From: Notospermus geniculatus
Taxonomy: Eukaryota; Nemertea; Pilidiophora; Heteronemertea; Lineidae
Length of the DNA: 64,000 nucleotides
NCBI GenBank assembly: GCA_002633025.1
Contig: NMRB01000282.1
Location: 181,728 to 245,727 of the forward strand
Reading direction: 5' to 3'
The position numbers were made by a program, and so were the translations under genes. Shown one piece after another: positions 23,063 through 34,776 of the stretch. The notes beneath the pieces are model-generated. The model was not told where the DNA came from, did no database searches, and was given only the letters and a program-made list of their open reading frames with translations. How positions within the stretch are numbered: the stretch's first letter is position 1; the number at the start of each line of letters is the position of its first letter.

Positions 23063-24491
23063 AGATTGTACGTGTTCCATTTAACACCTTGGACTCAAGA
23101 TTAGCTTCTTTTCGGTTACGATGTCCGGATTTGAAGTTATGAAACTTGACCAAATGTCTGCTCAGGTTGTGGAGTACCTTTCATAGCGGACACCTCTGTC
23201 AGGAGGATACCTCTCTGAGGTTCTCACGGCAAGACAGCCTCTTTACGTTGGTTTTCAATCATGACAAACTGCCTCGTTAAACAATGCGGAACCCGCGAAC
23301 TAACGCCACGACGTGGCACTGTCAGTGTAGGACCCAGAAGTCCTGTTTCCTAACAGTATTTCCATTTACTTCTTGCCCCAAAATAAACCACTCTGTTTGG
23401 TTCGATTTTGATCAAATTACACAGTCCTGTTTCGTCAGAAATGCCACAGGATGCCAATACTGACAACGTCTTTTGGGGAAAATGCCGCAGAACACTGTGT
23501 AGAAAAACGTACACAGATGTTTTGACGGCATGAACAGCGAAAAAAGTGACGTTGGTACGTCATTCTGGTCTTATACTTGCAGCGCCATCTATTATTCCAG
23601 TGTGTCACGTGGGTTCGCCATCACTCAGACAGTGCCAGAGTTGTCTCTGTTGCTGCTGCTTGCGATGTGCAATGGAAATTTGGATCAAATGATTGTTATT
23701 CGGTTGGAATAATAAACTAATCATCAGGTAGTCTCCCTCTGAAACATGTCGAAAAACCAATTGGTGTCTGCATACACTTTGTACTATACAAGTTTCAGTC
23801 AATGTACGAGATGCTGCCCTAAAAATCCTGTCATTATCTGCTGAACCTAATACTGAAATCTACATACATGTATACGCTTGTGTTCTCGTTTTGTATATAG
23901 TCATTAAAAAAATGTATATAGCTTGGATTATGGTATGTACAATTTAAACCGTCACTTAGAGTGAGCGGTCACGACATGCTCACAAAAAAAAGATATATTT
24001 TGCTTATTAACTGAACGGTTGTAATAATAGTTGAATGTACAATCGTTTTGATTAATTGTGTGTATTACAATAATACATGTACATGTAGTCTTCGATTTGT
24101 ATTTGTTTGATTTCCAAAGTCATTTGACAGAATTGTGGTTATGTTAAGTGTAGAAATTTATTCCATCTGTAAATGGGATTTCTCTCCGACAAATGCAAGT
24201 AAAATTTGCATCGTGTGTGTATCGATTTGGCAAAAAAAATGTCCATGATAGTTTCGCAATCCATGCATATCATTCTTTGCTCCCTTGCTTAAATGAGGGT
24301 TCAACGACTGTCATTGGCATTGAAAATGTAGCAATGTTTTTCCAGCATTTAGAATTTAAAAGAGACAGCCTGTTCAATAAGAAAAGCTCAGGAACACATC
24401 CAGAAAGAAGGTCATCTTACTGTATTGAGCAGTTCATCTTCAAGAATTAGTGCACATCTTGGTTGGCCGGGATGTGTGGTCTTCTTAAATG
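23063..24491. other. Non-coding stretch
   Basis: AT-rich intergenic DNA with no recognised exon or repeat family. The open frame 24193-24450 has no recognisable domain and no supporting splice structure. Confidence 0.35.
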
Positions 24492-24682
24492 TGATGCAGT
24501 CTAGGAAAACCCGGTGGATGTCGCTGAATGATCAACAAGGGCTGTCAGAATGCCTGTGCTTTGATCTGGTACTGTTTACCTGTTCTGAAGTACATTTTAG
24601 CTATTGGAACATGGTGGTTCACCAAAGCCATTAGCACTTTCCTCAAATGCGACATCCAACGGGTTTTCCTAAACTGCCTCAC
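24492..24682. repeat. Foldback MITE, family D, copy 2
   Basis: Ends TCTAGGAAAACCCGGTGGAT and ATCCAACGGGTTTTCCTA. Confidence 0.75.
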
Positions 24683-24882
24683 AAATGTCTAGTCCCATTT
24701 TCTCCAGTTTCTCATTGTCGATGTAATGCAGCTCTATCAAAGTTACTTTTCTCAGGAAAGGGGTCGGTATTTCTCGAGCGATCAATGCCAGATATTTTCA
24801 TGTGAACTCATTCAGTGCCACGTCATTATCAGGAGAAGCTAAGTGTTGTCATCTGATGAACGGAAATATTGACAATCATTTG

Positions 24883-25015
24883 TGAAGGCCTCCACACATT
24901 TGAGCGTTTGACACTGAGATTGGCAGTAAGTCTCTCGTTATTTTTGCCATGCTGCGTCCGTTCAATGATGCATCCTAAAAATGCACCGCAACATGAACAA
25001 GTTTGTGGAGGCCTT
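24883..25015. repeat. MITE (GAAGGCCTCCACA termini)
   Basis: Inverted ends GAAGGCCTCCACACATTTGA / TTGTGGAGGCCTTTAG, 133 bp. Confidence 0.6.
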
Positions 25016-25101
25016 TAGAATCTCCTGATTACAGCTGAAATTAACCTTTCCCTAGAGAATATATTCTACAACATCCATTTGAGAAAAAATGGCATTATGA
25101 A

Positions 25102-25158
25102 GATGCCTAGGATTTGTATTGCCTAGGATTTGTGTATGCCTAGGATTTGTATTGAATG
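25102..25158 (+). repeat. Short tandem repeat GCCTAGGATTTGT
   Basis: Three copies of GCCTAGGATTTGT spaced by TATT or GTAT. Confidence 0.85.
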
Positions 25159-25480
25159 AGTTGACAATTGGATGTTTTGTTTGTCGGGTATCAAATTTAT
25201 TTTTTGCCCATATTGTGGCATGCTGTGGGCTCAAGAAACCAGGTATTTTACTTACCGGTACTCTTACATGTATCTCTCCTTGTAACATTTCTTCACTAGA
25301 TTTTCATCAGGCTTATTTCTCAAGTTTCGCCAGGGCTGAGATTTTGGATAAATTAGAAGGTTGGAAGTTGAGTGTCATTGGGCCTGAGATACTTCCAGAT
25401 ATTTTGCTCAAGGAAAACACCCCATCCAGGTGACCATGGATTTGATGTGGATGTTGCATTTTCTGCTATGGCTCCCTGCA

Positions 25481-25675
25481 AAATGTGAGCCGGCACAACA
25501 AAATGAGTCGGAATGCGCACAGAAGATGACACCCGACAACAATAACAGAAATCGGCGAAGTCAGATTTCACAGTGGGCAGACAATCCTGAAATCAACAAA
25601 CCGTTGGTGTCACCTTGGACATGTTGGGTCATATTCTGTGCGCATTCCGACTCATTTTGCTGTGGCGGGTCACAA
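25481..25675. repeat. Foldback MITE, family A, copy 3
   Basis: Ends GTGAGCCGGCACAACAAAAT and complement. Closely similar to copy 1 at 522, including TGGGCAGACAATCCTGAAAT. Confidence 0.8.
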
Positions 25676-25983
25676 ATATGGTGCACAAGGAGGTCATTAT
25701 TTAACCTGCAGGCATAATTGACTTTGTCAATATCAGTCACTGAAAATAAAAAATTCCAACTTCCCAAAGTAAGCATTTATCACCATTGTTTTCAAAGTCT
25801 CGAGTGACTCTCATCTTTGAGATTTACATTTCTTTGTTAATATTATCATTATTGTTCTGTTGTTGGCTTTTTTCTCACCTGGAGATTCTAGAAACACGGG
25901 GCTTCCAAATCTGTGTACTTGTTCGGCATGGCATTCTTTGGCTGGTTCCTGTAGTAATGCAGTTCTCATGCTTTCCTGTTCAC

Positions 25984-26212
25984 TTAAAGGGACTCTAGAG
26001 GCAGCTTGCTATTGGGCTACTAAAAATTACTGCCACTACACAACAGGTGGCGCTAGTAAACATGAACTCATGAATTGTGGATCAAATGTTGACATTGATG
26101 AAATTTTACTTCAAAAATGACACCCAAGTAAGATCTTCATGCCACCAATTCTGTGTTAGTAATCATATCAATATGCACTAAAAAGCTGCCTCTAGAGGCC
26201 CTTTAACAAAGG
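25984..26212. repeat. MITE (TTAAAGGGACTCTAGAGGCAGC termini)
   Basis: Inverted ends TTAAAGGGACTCTAGAGGCA / GCCTCTAGAGGCCCTTTAA, 229 bp. It contains CAACAGGTGGCGCTAG, another CTCF-like word. A lone end-like word, CTAGAGGGTCCCTTTAAA, lies at 27243. Confidence 0.7.
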
Positions 26213-26548
26213 GAAAGGTAATCCTTATTTCATAGGATAGGTGCTTAGTCGCACATGACATCGTATTTCTTAGCACAAAGGTTATGGATTCGCTTACCAG
26301 TTGTTATTATTCTTGATAGACTTGCACTAGAAACTGCATCAAATTGAAGGTAATTTGCAACTTACTGTAGTCAAACGGTCATCCAGTGTGTAAAACCTAT
26401 GCTTCTGTTTCTTTTACTGGCTTCATTTCTATTAGTTTGAATTTACGTCTTGAAGGTGGGCATGGTGGAGTCCACGTTCAGAAAAGTTGAATGGACCTTA
26501 CAGGCAGCCTTCTCATAGGCATTTTGATGATTGGCATGAGAATCTATG

Positions 26549-27121
26549 GCCCGTATTCAAGAAGCCTCCTTAACTTTAAGGTCCACTTTAACCTTTTGTA
26601 TTTTAACTAATCCAACTTTTTGGTTACTCTTTCTAGATTTATTTTTAAACACGACGTTTCTACCAGTCTTCCCTGGTCGTTGTCAAGTGTACAACTGAAT
26701 CAAAGTGAAGTTGAGTCTACATAACAGTGTTTTTACAGAAATACAGTATTAATGAAACAATTGTGCAGTAAAACAATTGGGTCTTATGAGATTGGGTCTT
26801 ATAAGACCCAATTGGGTCTTAATTGGGTCTTATAAGACCCAATTGTTTTACTGCACAATTGTTTCATTAATACTGTATTTCTGTAAAAACACTGTTATGT
26901 AGACTCAACTTCACTTTGATTCAGTTGTACACTTGACAACGACCAGGGAAGACTGGTAGAAACGTCGTGTTTAAAAATAAATCTAGAAAGAGTAACCAAA
27001 AAGTTGGATTAGTTATTCGAACCCTTTCTAAAATGCCTTTCAAGCAGTCTTTTGTATTTTGCGGTGCAAACAATAGCTAAAGGCAAACCTTAGAGTTAAG
27101 AAGCTTCTAGAATACGGCCCT
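26549..27121. repeat. GGCCCGTATTC-type MITE split by a palindromic insertion
   Basis: Outer ends GGCCCGTATTCAAGAAGC / GCTTCTAGAATACGGCC enclose halves that match the intact 105-bp relative at 51706-51816. The MITE is interrupted after CTTTTGTATTTT by the 26605-27048 insertion and resumes with the same 12 bases. Confidence 0.7.
26605..27048. mobile_element. Near-perfect 410-bp palindrome with 12-bp target duplication
   Basis: Arms of ~205 bp (26605-27014) mirror each other almost exactly around direct copies of TTGGGTCTTATAAGACCCAA. About 34 more bases follow to 27048. CTTTTGTATTTT flanks it at 26593-26604 and 27049-27060. Each arm has the hairpin ACCAG-GGAAGA-CTGGT followed by AGAAACGTCG. 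No ORF. It may be a head-to-head copy of a short retroelement end, for example Penelope-like; that assignment is inference. Confidence 0.7.
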
Positions 27122-27364
27122 AAGTCTGACATGTATTGCAAGTAAAATACACCAAACATCAGTGTTTGAGCCCAAATCCGTAGGGTGTCAGTTGCTGAAG
27201 TGATGAAGTGACCGTACTGATGTGAGACTAAGAGCTAGCTGCCTAGAGGGTCCCTTTAAATGCAGTGGTGGTTTATCATTTGCTCTCGGGGACACAGACT
27301 TCACTTGAATTCAGAGACGCATAGAAATTGTGCTCAGCTGCAATCAGCACATGTAATGTATGTC

Positions 27365-27625
27365 TTGCCATCCAAGGACCTTGGACTTCCTCATTTTATG
27401 TCATCCAAGGACCTTGGACTTCCTCGTCTGAAATGTCATCCATGGACCATGGACTGCTTGTTTGGTGCCTGCAAAGGACCTTGGACTTCCTTGTTTGATA
27501 TCATCCGTGGACCTTGGACTTCCATGTTTGATGCAATCCAAGGATCTCCTTTTTGATGCGATCCTAAGTCCTTGGATTTCGTCACCTGATGCCGTCCAAG
27601 GACCTTGGACTTCTCATTTGATGCC
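27365..27625 (+). repeat. Minisatellite (CCAAGGACCTTGGACTTCC)
   Basis: Seven or so irregular units of ~33-42 bp built on ATCCAAGGACCTTGGACTTC. The core GGACCTTGGA is partly palindromic. Confidence 0.85.
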
Positions 27626-27845
27626 TGCAGTGTTGGCATGTATCATATGATCATCAGGTTCAACATAGTGTCGTATGGCAGCTCTTCAGGTAACCCTACG
27701 AGTTGGCATGATTACATTTTATTCAGCAGCATTTCCAACATGCGTAGTGTTGACCTGTTCTTTTCTTTATCTCCAATCATTATGTGTCATATCCCAATGA
27801 TACGCCAACTGTCAATCCTCATGGTAATGGTCCACCAGTCACCAT

Positions 27846-28032
27846 AGGGCTGCTTAGACGACAGGCCAAAAAACCACATTTCAGATTTGATCCGATCGAC
27901 CTGCATTCTGGACCGGCAAAATCGGTGGTTCATTTTAAATCCACATTGGACCGCATTGGGTAGCGTTCGAACCACAATCAGATTCGATCGGATTGCATGT
28001 GGATTTTTGTCTGTCGTCTAAACGGCCCTCAT
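27846..28032. repeat. Foldback MITE (GGGCTGCTTAGACGACAG termini)
   Basis: Inverted ends GGGCTGCTTAGACGACAG / CTGTCGTCTAAACGGCCC with further complementarity inside (CCGATCGAC / GATCGGAT). Confidence 0.7.
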
Positions 28033-30130
28033 ACCTCTGTCTTCATGTCCTTTTGACCAGATTATGGGCAGGCACTTTTCATCCAGCCCAGAAAAACTCC
28101 AATAATGATTATGACATTACCAACGAATAGTCATAGTGGTATTCAAATTGTCAAACTCTGCTGGTGCAGTTGTCCTCATTGTATCATTTAAGCGTACTTA
28201 AAAAATCATTGTTAAATCCATTCAGGTTATATCATTGTGAATGCTACCTTTGGTGCCAAAGTCATCCTAATCAACATTTTCACTGAATGTAACGCCCATT
28301 AATTGCTACTGGTGGATGAAACCCACATATCTGAGCATATTATATGCAGATAATAACAATTTGTCTGCAGTGTGCTCTGTTGTTGATGAATTCGAACATT
28401 CTCAAAGCACTACCTCTGAAGAAGTAGTTATAGGTGGGAGATTCTCATAAATTTTGCGGTTGAAGTCTGAAATGTCATATCGCCTTGTAAATTCTGTAGG
28501 CCTCCATCGAGCATGAAGAGCGTAATGTGGTACTCGGCTTTGAGTGAATGGAAGCAGAGCTTATGTGTAAATTTTGCCCCTTAACTTTTGACTTCTATAA
28601 AATGATCGTCCTCTCTTCTCTGCATATGTCCCTATCTTGAAATGCCGATCCAAAAGCAAGATGCATTGGCTTCATTGGCATTTTCCACGTTTTCATGGAA
28701 TTTTTCCGATTGGGTAAAGCTTAATCTTGACCAGCTACGTGGAAAATTCAGTTTGAATGGTTTAACATTAATACATGGTGGCATTTTTGCCATGATTCTT
28801 CATAATAACCGAGTATGTTTTATGGTATTTAATGAAAATATCACAAAAAAATATCAAAACTCATCATAAAAGTGTAAAAACATGGACCAAGTTTGCTATC
28901 ACTGGGAAAATGGTGTATTATCTTTGTATAAACCTTACGGTCATTATCAATTGTATGTATATCTTATGGTTTTCATTCAACAAAAAAAGTGTGCCGTAGT
29001 TACATTTATTGACAGTATCATAGGTTTGATGCTAGTATCTTAAAAAGCTTTCTTGTGAAGTTTTATTTTGTGGTATTGTGTCCAGAATCAAATGTTATCC
29101 AGTGTAATTGTGCATTTTCTGGGGTATGCCATGATAGGCTCTATTGTTTGTTAACTTCTTAATGTTTTAAGAACATTTTCGTTGTTACCAGTGCGGAGTA
29201 CCCTTGTTGGCTTCAAACTTTTGGTTTAAGTATCATGCTGAGTTTTTGTTAAAACTGCACATACAGAAAGCAGAATGATTGCTGTGAGTTGTTGTGGGAA
29301 GAATTTGGGTGATAGAAGAACCTTGTCTCAGTTTGCTGTTTGTAATGTCTGATGTTTGCCAGTAAAGTATGATTCACCCTCACTTTAACATGGGCAAAGT
29401 GCCAGGCCTGTCCATTTCCAAGCTTGGCACTTTGCCCATGTTGAAGTTAGGATGAATCATACTTTATGATGGTGCTGTTGCCTTTGTGTGAGGAATATTT
29501 AATTCCATCTCCCCAAAAACTTGAAAGAGGGAAAGGTTACACTTGGAGGGTCCCATAAAGGAACAGACCATGATTACTAGTGGTGCATGAAATTTAAATT
29601 TCTCTTGTAGATATTTGAAAATGACAATGTTATGGGTTACCATACATAAATGGGATCGTTTTCTCAATGGTGTTGATTGTTTACGACATAGTTTGGATCT
29701 AATCAATGCCTAGTGGGATTCTGGTATAGGACAACATGATTTGCATTGATATTTTCGGGGATTGCATGATAGTATTTGAGTTTGCAACAGAATTCTGGTG
29801 AGGGTTCTTACGCCGTTGCACTGGGGTGTTGGCCTGACTTCCTCTCTGCTGCATACAGATTCTCTTAAATTATCAGTGACCTGATTAGGTATAATTCAAT
29901 GATGCAATAATTTGGTCAAATGAATACATGTATTGTTTGGGACTAAATTTGATCTATAAAGTTGAGTGGTGAAGTTGGCGGAATTTAAATCGCGTATATC
30001 GTATTTGAGTGTGATCCTAGCAAAGGATTTTGATGGATTCATAACAGGTGCTTAATCATGTTTCGAGCAGGTCTATTGATAAATATCAATTTATGTGTAT
30101 TTTGTTCATCTGTTTTCTTTATCGCCTTAT
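28033..30130. other. AT-rich non-coding stretch
   Basis: Apart from a foldback at 29362-29468, I see no gene or repeat. If the gene ending at 31152 is real, this may be one of its introns or its upstream DNA. Confidence 0.4.
29362..29468. repeat. Foldback MITE (AAAGTATGATTCACCCTCAC termini)
   Basis: Arms AAAGTATGATTCA..., CATGGGCAAAGTGCCA and complements; 107 bp. Confidence 0.75.
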
Positions 30131-30133
30131 CAG

Positions 30134-30151
30134 AACCTCCTGCAACTCTTT
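30134..30151 (+). CDS. Candidate 18-nt microexon
   Basis: A strong acceptor (CTGTTTTCTTTATCGCC TTATCAG) and a strong donor (TTT/GTAAGT) enclose 18 bases (AACCTCCTGCAACTCTTT). In one phase it would read within a proline-containing EPPATL context; phase 0 reads NLLQLF. Its length is a multiple of three, so it could be skipped without frame change. It precedes the unrecognised exons at 30.4-31.15 kb. Confidence 0.3.
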
Positions 30152-30374
30152 GTAAGTAGTAAGTATTGTGTATTTTATTCCGTAGGGATATATTAGCACT
30201 GTAGGTATAACCGGCTTATTAGGGGCTATTTCTGTTCAAAATAAACCAAAAACATCAAAGATGTCTTCATCTTCACCATTCGTGCTTGCTCAGGGCTGTT
30301 CCAAGTAGCCCTACCCTTGGGGCTGACTTTGATTGTAACTCGAGTTGAACTCTGGCGAGCCGAGTTACAATCAG

Positions 30375-31152
30375 CAAGAAAAAGCACCAGCAAGAAACTA
30401 CACAGCTCTGCTCCAGCCACGGTTGAGCACCTTGCCGCCTCATCAGAAGTCAACCATCGCTCCATGGACACCGAGAATCATGTACCCAGATGGGCAGGAC
30501 CCCTTCAGAATGGATCTGCCGGTATGTTTTCTAGTACACTACCAGTAGTTATACTGTACTATAGTTCTCATTGATCTACTTTTCATGTAGCTCACAGTGC
30601 GTGCTTAAAATACAGGGGATCTTTATTCCAAACCAAAATCTTTTGCAGATCCACAAAACAAAATTCAAGCCTGAACCCCTAACATTCAGAGACCTCAGGG
30701 CTTCCCTTCCGAGTGTTGCCATGGAAACAGCTAACTGTGAATCCATTTGGGGTCACAGTCAGGGGCTGACAGCCCAGGCTTTGAGTACGGATCTCTTTGA
30801 AGAGATGATCCGCCAAGGGGAGAGCAGACGAACAAGTAAATCTGGGAGCATGTCGGTGATCACGGAGGATAAGAAGGGTGAAGAGGTGCAGTCCAGTGAA
30901 GCATCACAAGAGGTTCGTTGGCTCGCTTCTGAAGTTTCAGGCTGTGTTTTGCTTTGATGGCCTTCTCAGTTGGCAGGGTATTTTCCACAGCTGCGTTCGG
31001 CTGTAAAGCCTGCATTATTTCTGCTGCGCTACCTCCATACAGTGCCGAATGAGTGCACCCAAAAATCACTCCTCATTGTGGACAAGCCGGTTCAGTAGGC
31101 CTACCTAAACCTTGTATTCTTTGTTCTTTCTGTTCATCCGCAGTATTCCTGA
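30375..31152 (+). CDS. Unrecognised protein, C-terminal exons
   Basis: I do not recognise this protein. Three exons fit in phase 0: one ending at 30521 (start 30375 or 30447), 30649-30912, and a last one at 31144 giving two codons and TGA (31150-31152). The text is non-repetitive and protein-like: PWTPRIMYPDGQDPFRMDLP, then FKPEPLTFRDLRASLPSV, then LFEEMIRQGESRRTSKSGSM and an acidic end. The donor at 30521 (CCG/GTATGT) and the acceptors at 30649 (CTTTTGCAG) and 31144 (TTCATCCGCAG) are good; the donor at 30912 (GAG/GTTCGT) is weak. Without that splice the frame runs to a stop at 30955-30957. Upstream exons were not found. Confidence 0.45.
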
Positions 31153-31777
31153 AGTCGTCAGCCCTTTCCAGTGGTGTTGTAGGAACATAAACCTACTGGA
31201 GACATGTTTGGTCCAGTAGATGTTGCCACCTATAGTGAAGTTCCTGAACTAACAGGGGGCCAAAAGCTGGCTGAAGGACTATTCTCCAGCCGCCTGTAGT
31301 GCAATTCCTGAACCAACAGGCATGGCCTCTACAGCCAACATTGAAAACCAGACTCCTGTAATTATTCTCCAGGTGCTGCAGTTATTAGACTAACAATAGC
31401 AACCCACTCTGGCCCCTTTATTCTCCAGGTGCTGCCATCTACAGTGCAGTTTCTGGACTAACAATAGGCCAAGTTACTGTACACCCTTTAAATTCAAATG
31501 GACATGGCCTATTGGATAAAACCAGACTTCCATGGGATTATCTCTCCCATTACACCACAGTGTTAAGAACAAGTTTGAGGTGTGGGTGTCCGTGTCACTA
31601 GACACTTATGGTGAACACCTTATGTCACAACCTTTGTAGATTACTTGCCCTTTCTGGGCCAATAGATCACTTAGGAATTTGCAGATGATAGGCCTTGGTG
31701 CATTCTTCTCTTCTTATGCACCCACTCCTCCTGACATAAAGTGGGCCTATTGGGAGATGTAGCTACTTGAAATTCCA

Positions 31778-31993
31778 GGGTCCATATTCATAAACAAACA
31801 TGACTCAAGTCAAAGTGTTACAATAACAGAAGTCATCTCTCCAAAAATTTCGCAAATTTTCAACCCCAAGCGGGGTCTTCCTCAGGCACTTTTTTGTAGG
31901 AGACTACAGAAAAGACAAAGTGCAATACTTTGGTCTTTTTGTGTTGAACAAAGGATCAACACTTTGACTAAAGTAGTTTTATGAATATGGGCC
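31778..31993. repeat. GGGCC-ATTCATAAA MITE carrying a hammerhead-like insertion
   Basis: Outer ends GGTCCATATTCATAAA / TTTATGAATATGGGCC. The internal stretch 31832-31912 on the - strand reads CTGAGGA, hairpin GACCCC-GCTT-GGGGTT, GAAA, hairpin AATTT-GCG-AAATT, as at 18.4 kb. Confidence 0.65.
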
Positions 31994-32132
31994 TGGGACC
32001 TTATTTAAGAAACATTTCTAACTTTACAAAGTGCGTAAAACCATTGTTCGTTTTGCAAGCACAAACTGCACTTTCAGTCAAACAGGATTTACGTACTTGT
32101 AAAGTCACGATGGGTTTGTTAAATAAGGCCTC
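31994..32132. repeat. Foldback MITE (GGGACCTTATTTAAGAAAC termini)
   Basis: Inverted ends ACCTTATTTAAGAAAC / GTTTGTTAAATAAGGC with inner complement TTTACAAAGTGCGTAAA / TTTACGTACTTGTAAA. It abuts the previous MITE directly. Confidence 0.65.
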
Positions 32133-32935
32133 AAGATGCTGCTATGAAGTTTGATAAAGTAAAGAAGAGTCTCTGCAGACTGGGCCTGTAACCAGGTCTG
32201 CAACAGGGAAAACAATGTTTTATTCATTACACAAAGATCAAATGACCATTTGGAACATTCACTATTGCCGTGTTCACACTAGGGTTTTATATCGAATTGA
32301 ATTTGGAATAAAGGCTTATTCCGCTACAACGCATCACACTCAAATCGAAATAGATCACTTTTATACCGATTTAACGAAACAAGTATTTATATTGGTTTCG
32401 ATGCGCATTAGCCAAATCGAAATAGTTATCGCAAAACACTTTATTGTGGGTTGAGTGTGACGCATTTTGATTTACATCGAAATTGGTTTAGTTGTTGTGT
32501 GACACGACTCATAACAAATCGATATCCGTATTTCGAGTTATGGAAACCGATTTCGATACACAGTAGGCAAAAAAAATATTATCTATATTATCTGTTTCTT
32601 GTCCAGCAACTCAGCAGAAATTGATGCGAGCATGCGAATTTTTTCAAAAATTTTCCAAAGATTTTTCTCAGTTTTCTTCATGAATGGGGGAAATACTACC
32701 AGCAAACTATCTCTACATGTTTAAAGCACAAGTTTCATGAAAAATAAGGATGATATCAAGTGACGAAGCATTTCTATCCATTGTATAGAAGGCACTGCGT
32801 AAGCTAAGTGGGAAATTTTGAAATTGGTCAGTGAAAAAAAATTTCAATGCTAAGGGCTTGGGAATGCTGCAAGCGCAGACAAGAAACAGATTGGTTTTTT
32901 TGGCCTCACACACTCAACTCTTTCACAAGCACACC

Positions 32936-33125
32936 AAAGGAGCTGTTCGTTTTCGTCACTTGAGGAATCTTGAGTTGTGATCCATGGGAAAATGTAAAAG
33001 CTATGCACTTTCAAACTGCATGGATTATTTTGTTGTGCTGTACAGAATTGCTGCTTCATAGCTTTCTCCATTTTCTCAAGGATCACAACTGAGATTCCTC
33101 ATTGACGAAAATGAACAGTCTCTTT
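32936..33125. repeat. Foldback MITE, family C, copy 2
   Basis: Ends GAGCTGTTCGTTTTCGTCA and TGACGAAAATGAACAGTCTC; closely related to 13163-13367. Confidence 0.75.
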
Positions 33126-33301
33126 CACTATCGGCCAATTTAGGTGCCGTCCTCGTGGTCTAACACAACCACAACAAAACATGACCATATTCCTACTATT
33201 TACTGTAAAGCAAGATAATTTCGCGGCTGGAAATGTTCGCGAATCACGAATTATATATAGACGTATTGGCGGCAGGATATTTTCGCGCGTCTCTGCCATT
33301 T

Positions 33302-34024
33302 TTTCAGTTTTTTTTCACGGACCATATCTATCACTTGCGTGTACTTATATTAGCGACAGGAAATTTTCGCGACTCACACACTCTCACGAAATTAGCAAAA
33401 ATTTCCTGCACGCAAAATTTTCCTGCTTTACAGTAATAGCCAAAACAAGCAGAAATTTAATTTCATCATCACCCAATTAAAGCGGACTATTTGGGCCGAG
33501 TCAAAGATCCCACAGAACAGTTTCCAGAGCGGCTGCTTCCGTAATGCATTTAACAGGTGTTGTTACGAATAAAACGGGTCATTTTATTATTTTTGGTTCA
33601 CTCTGGACAGACACGAACAATCCACTTTAACTTAAGGCGCCATCCCCGTGGCTTAAAGCCTCACAGTATTGAATTTTACGACATTTTCAAAGTGTTAGGA
33701 CTGTGCAGGTAGAAGTCTCATAGCCTCTTGATGGTCCCCAAAATGCTTGCCTGATACGTACTTCAAAGAATTAAGGCCTAGTTTCAGCACACAATGAAAA
33801 AAGTGCAGGCAGAGCTCTAGTGCATTCAGATAGAGCATAGTACATTTTACACTACACTACGTCGGAGGACGTAAGCAATTTCTGAATTCAATACAATGAG
33901 GCTTTAACACAATTGCAACAAAATATGACCACGTTCCTACTACATGTATTTCCCAGCCAAAACACGCAGAAATTTAATTTCATGATCAGCTGATTACAGC
34001 ATATCCTCGTGGCATACGGGTAAC
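33302..34024 (+). repeat. Large direct duplication, left copy
   Basis: Nearly identical to 34115-34776 except for a 13-17 bp and a ~50 bp deletion in the right copy and a 5-bp insertion. A single N (34025) lies immediately after this copy. Confidence 0.9.
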
Positions 34025-34114
34025 NAAGACCCCTGGAACATTTCGATTTAACATTTGTCATTTCTGGTACATGTACTTTCACCCAGGTGAGCACATGGTC
34101 CATGGACCATTTCA

Positions 34115-34776
34115 TTTCAGTTTTTTTTCACGGACCATATCTATCACTTGCGTGTACTTATATTAGCGACAGGAAATTTTCGCGACTCACACACTCTCAC
34201 GAAATTAGCAAAAATTTCCTGCTTTACAGTAATAGCCAAAACAAGCAGAAATTTAATTTCATCATCACCCAATTAAAGCGGACTATTTGGGCCGAGTCGA
34301 AGATCCCACAGAACAGTTTCCAGAGCGGCTGCTTCCGTAATGCATTTAACAGGTGTTGTTACGAATAAAACAGGTCATTTTATTATTTTTGGTTCACTCT
34401 GGACAGACACGAACAGAACAATCCACTTTAACTTAAGGCGCCATCCCCGTGGCTTAAAGCCTCACAGTATTGAATTTTACGACATTTTCAAAGTGTTAGG
34501 ACTGTGCAGGTAGAAGTCTCATAGCCTCTTGATGGTCCCCAAAATGCTTGCCTGATACGTACTTCAAAGAATCAAGGCCTAGTTTCAGCACACAATGAAA
34601 AAAGTGCAGGCAGAGCTCTAGTGCATTCAGATAGAGCATAGTACATTTTACACTACACTACGTCGGAGGACGTAAGCAAATTCACGTTCCTACTACATGT
34701 ATTTCCCAGCCAAAACATGCAGAAATTTAATTTCATGATCAGCTGATTACAGCATATCCTCGTGGCATACGCGTAA
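34115..34776 (+). repeat. Large direct duplication, right copy
   Basis: Begins right after a 16-bp palindrome ATGGTCCATGGACCAT (34096-34111) that also occurs at 21191 and 49502. The near identity to the left copy implies a recent duplication, or two haplotypes joined in the assembly. Confidence 0.9.

Noticed and set aside
30226-30471. 81-codon - strand frame
   Set aside because: Overlaps the better supported + strand exon and has no splice support.
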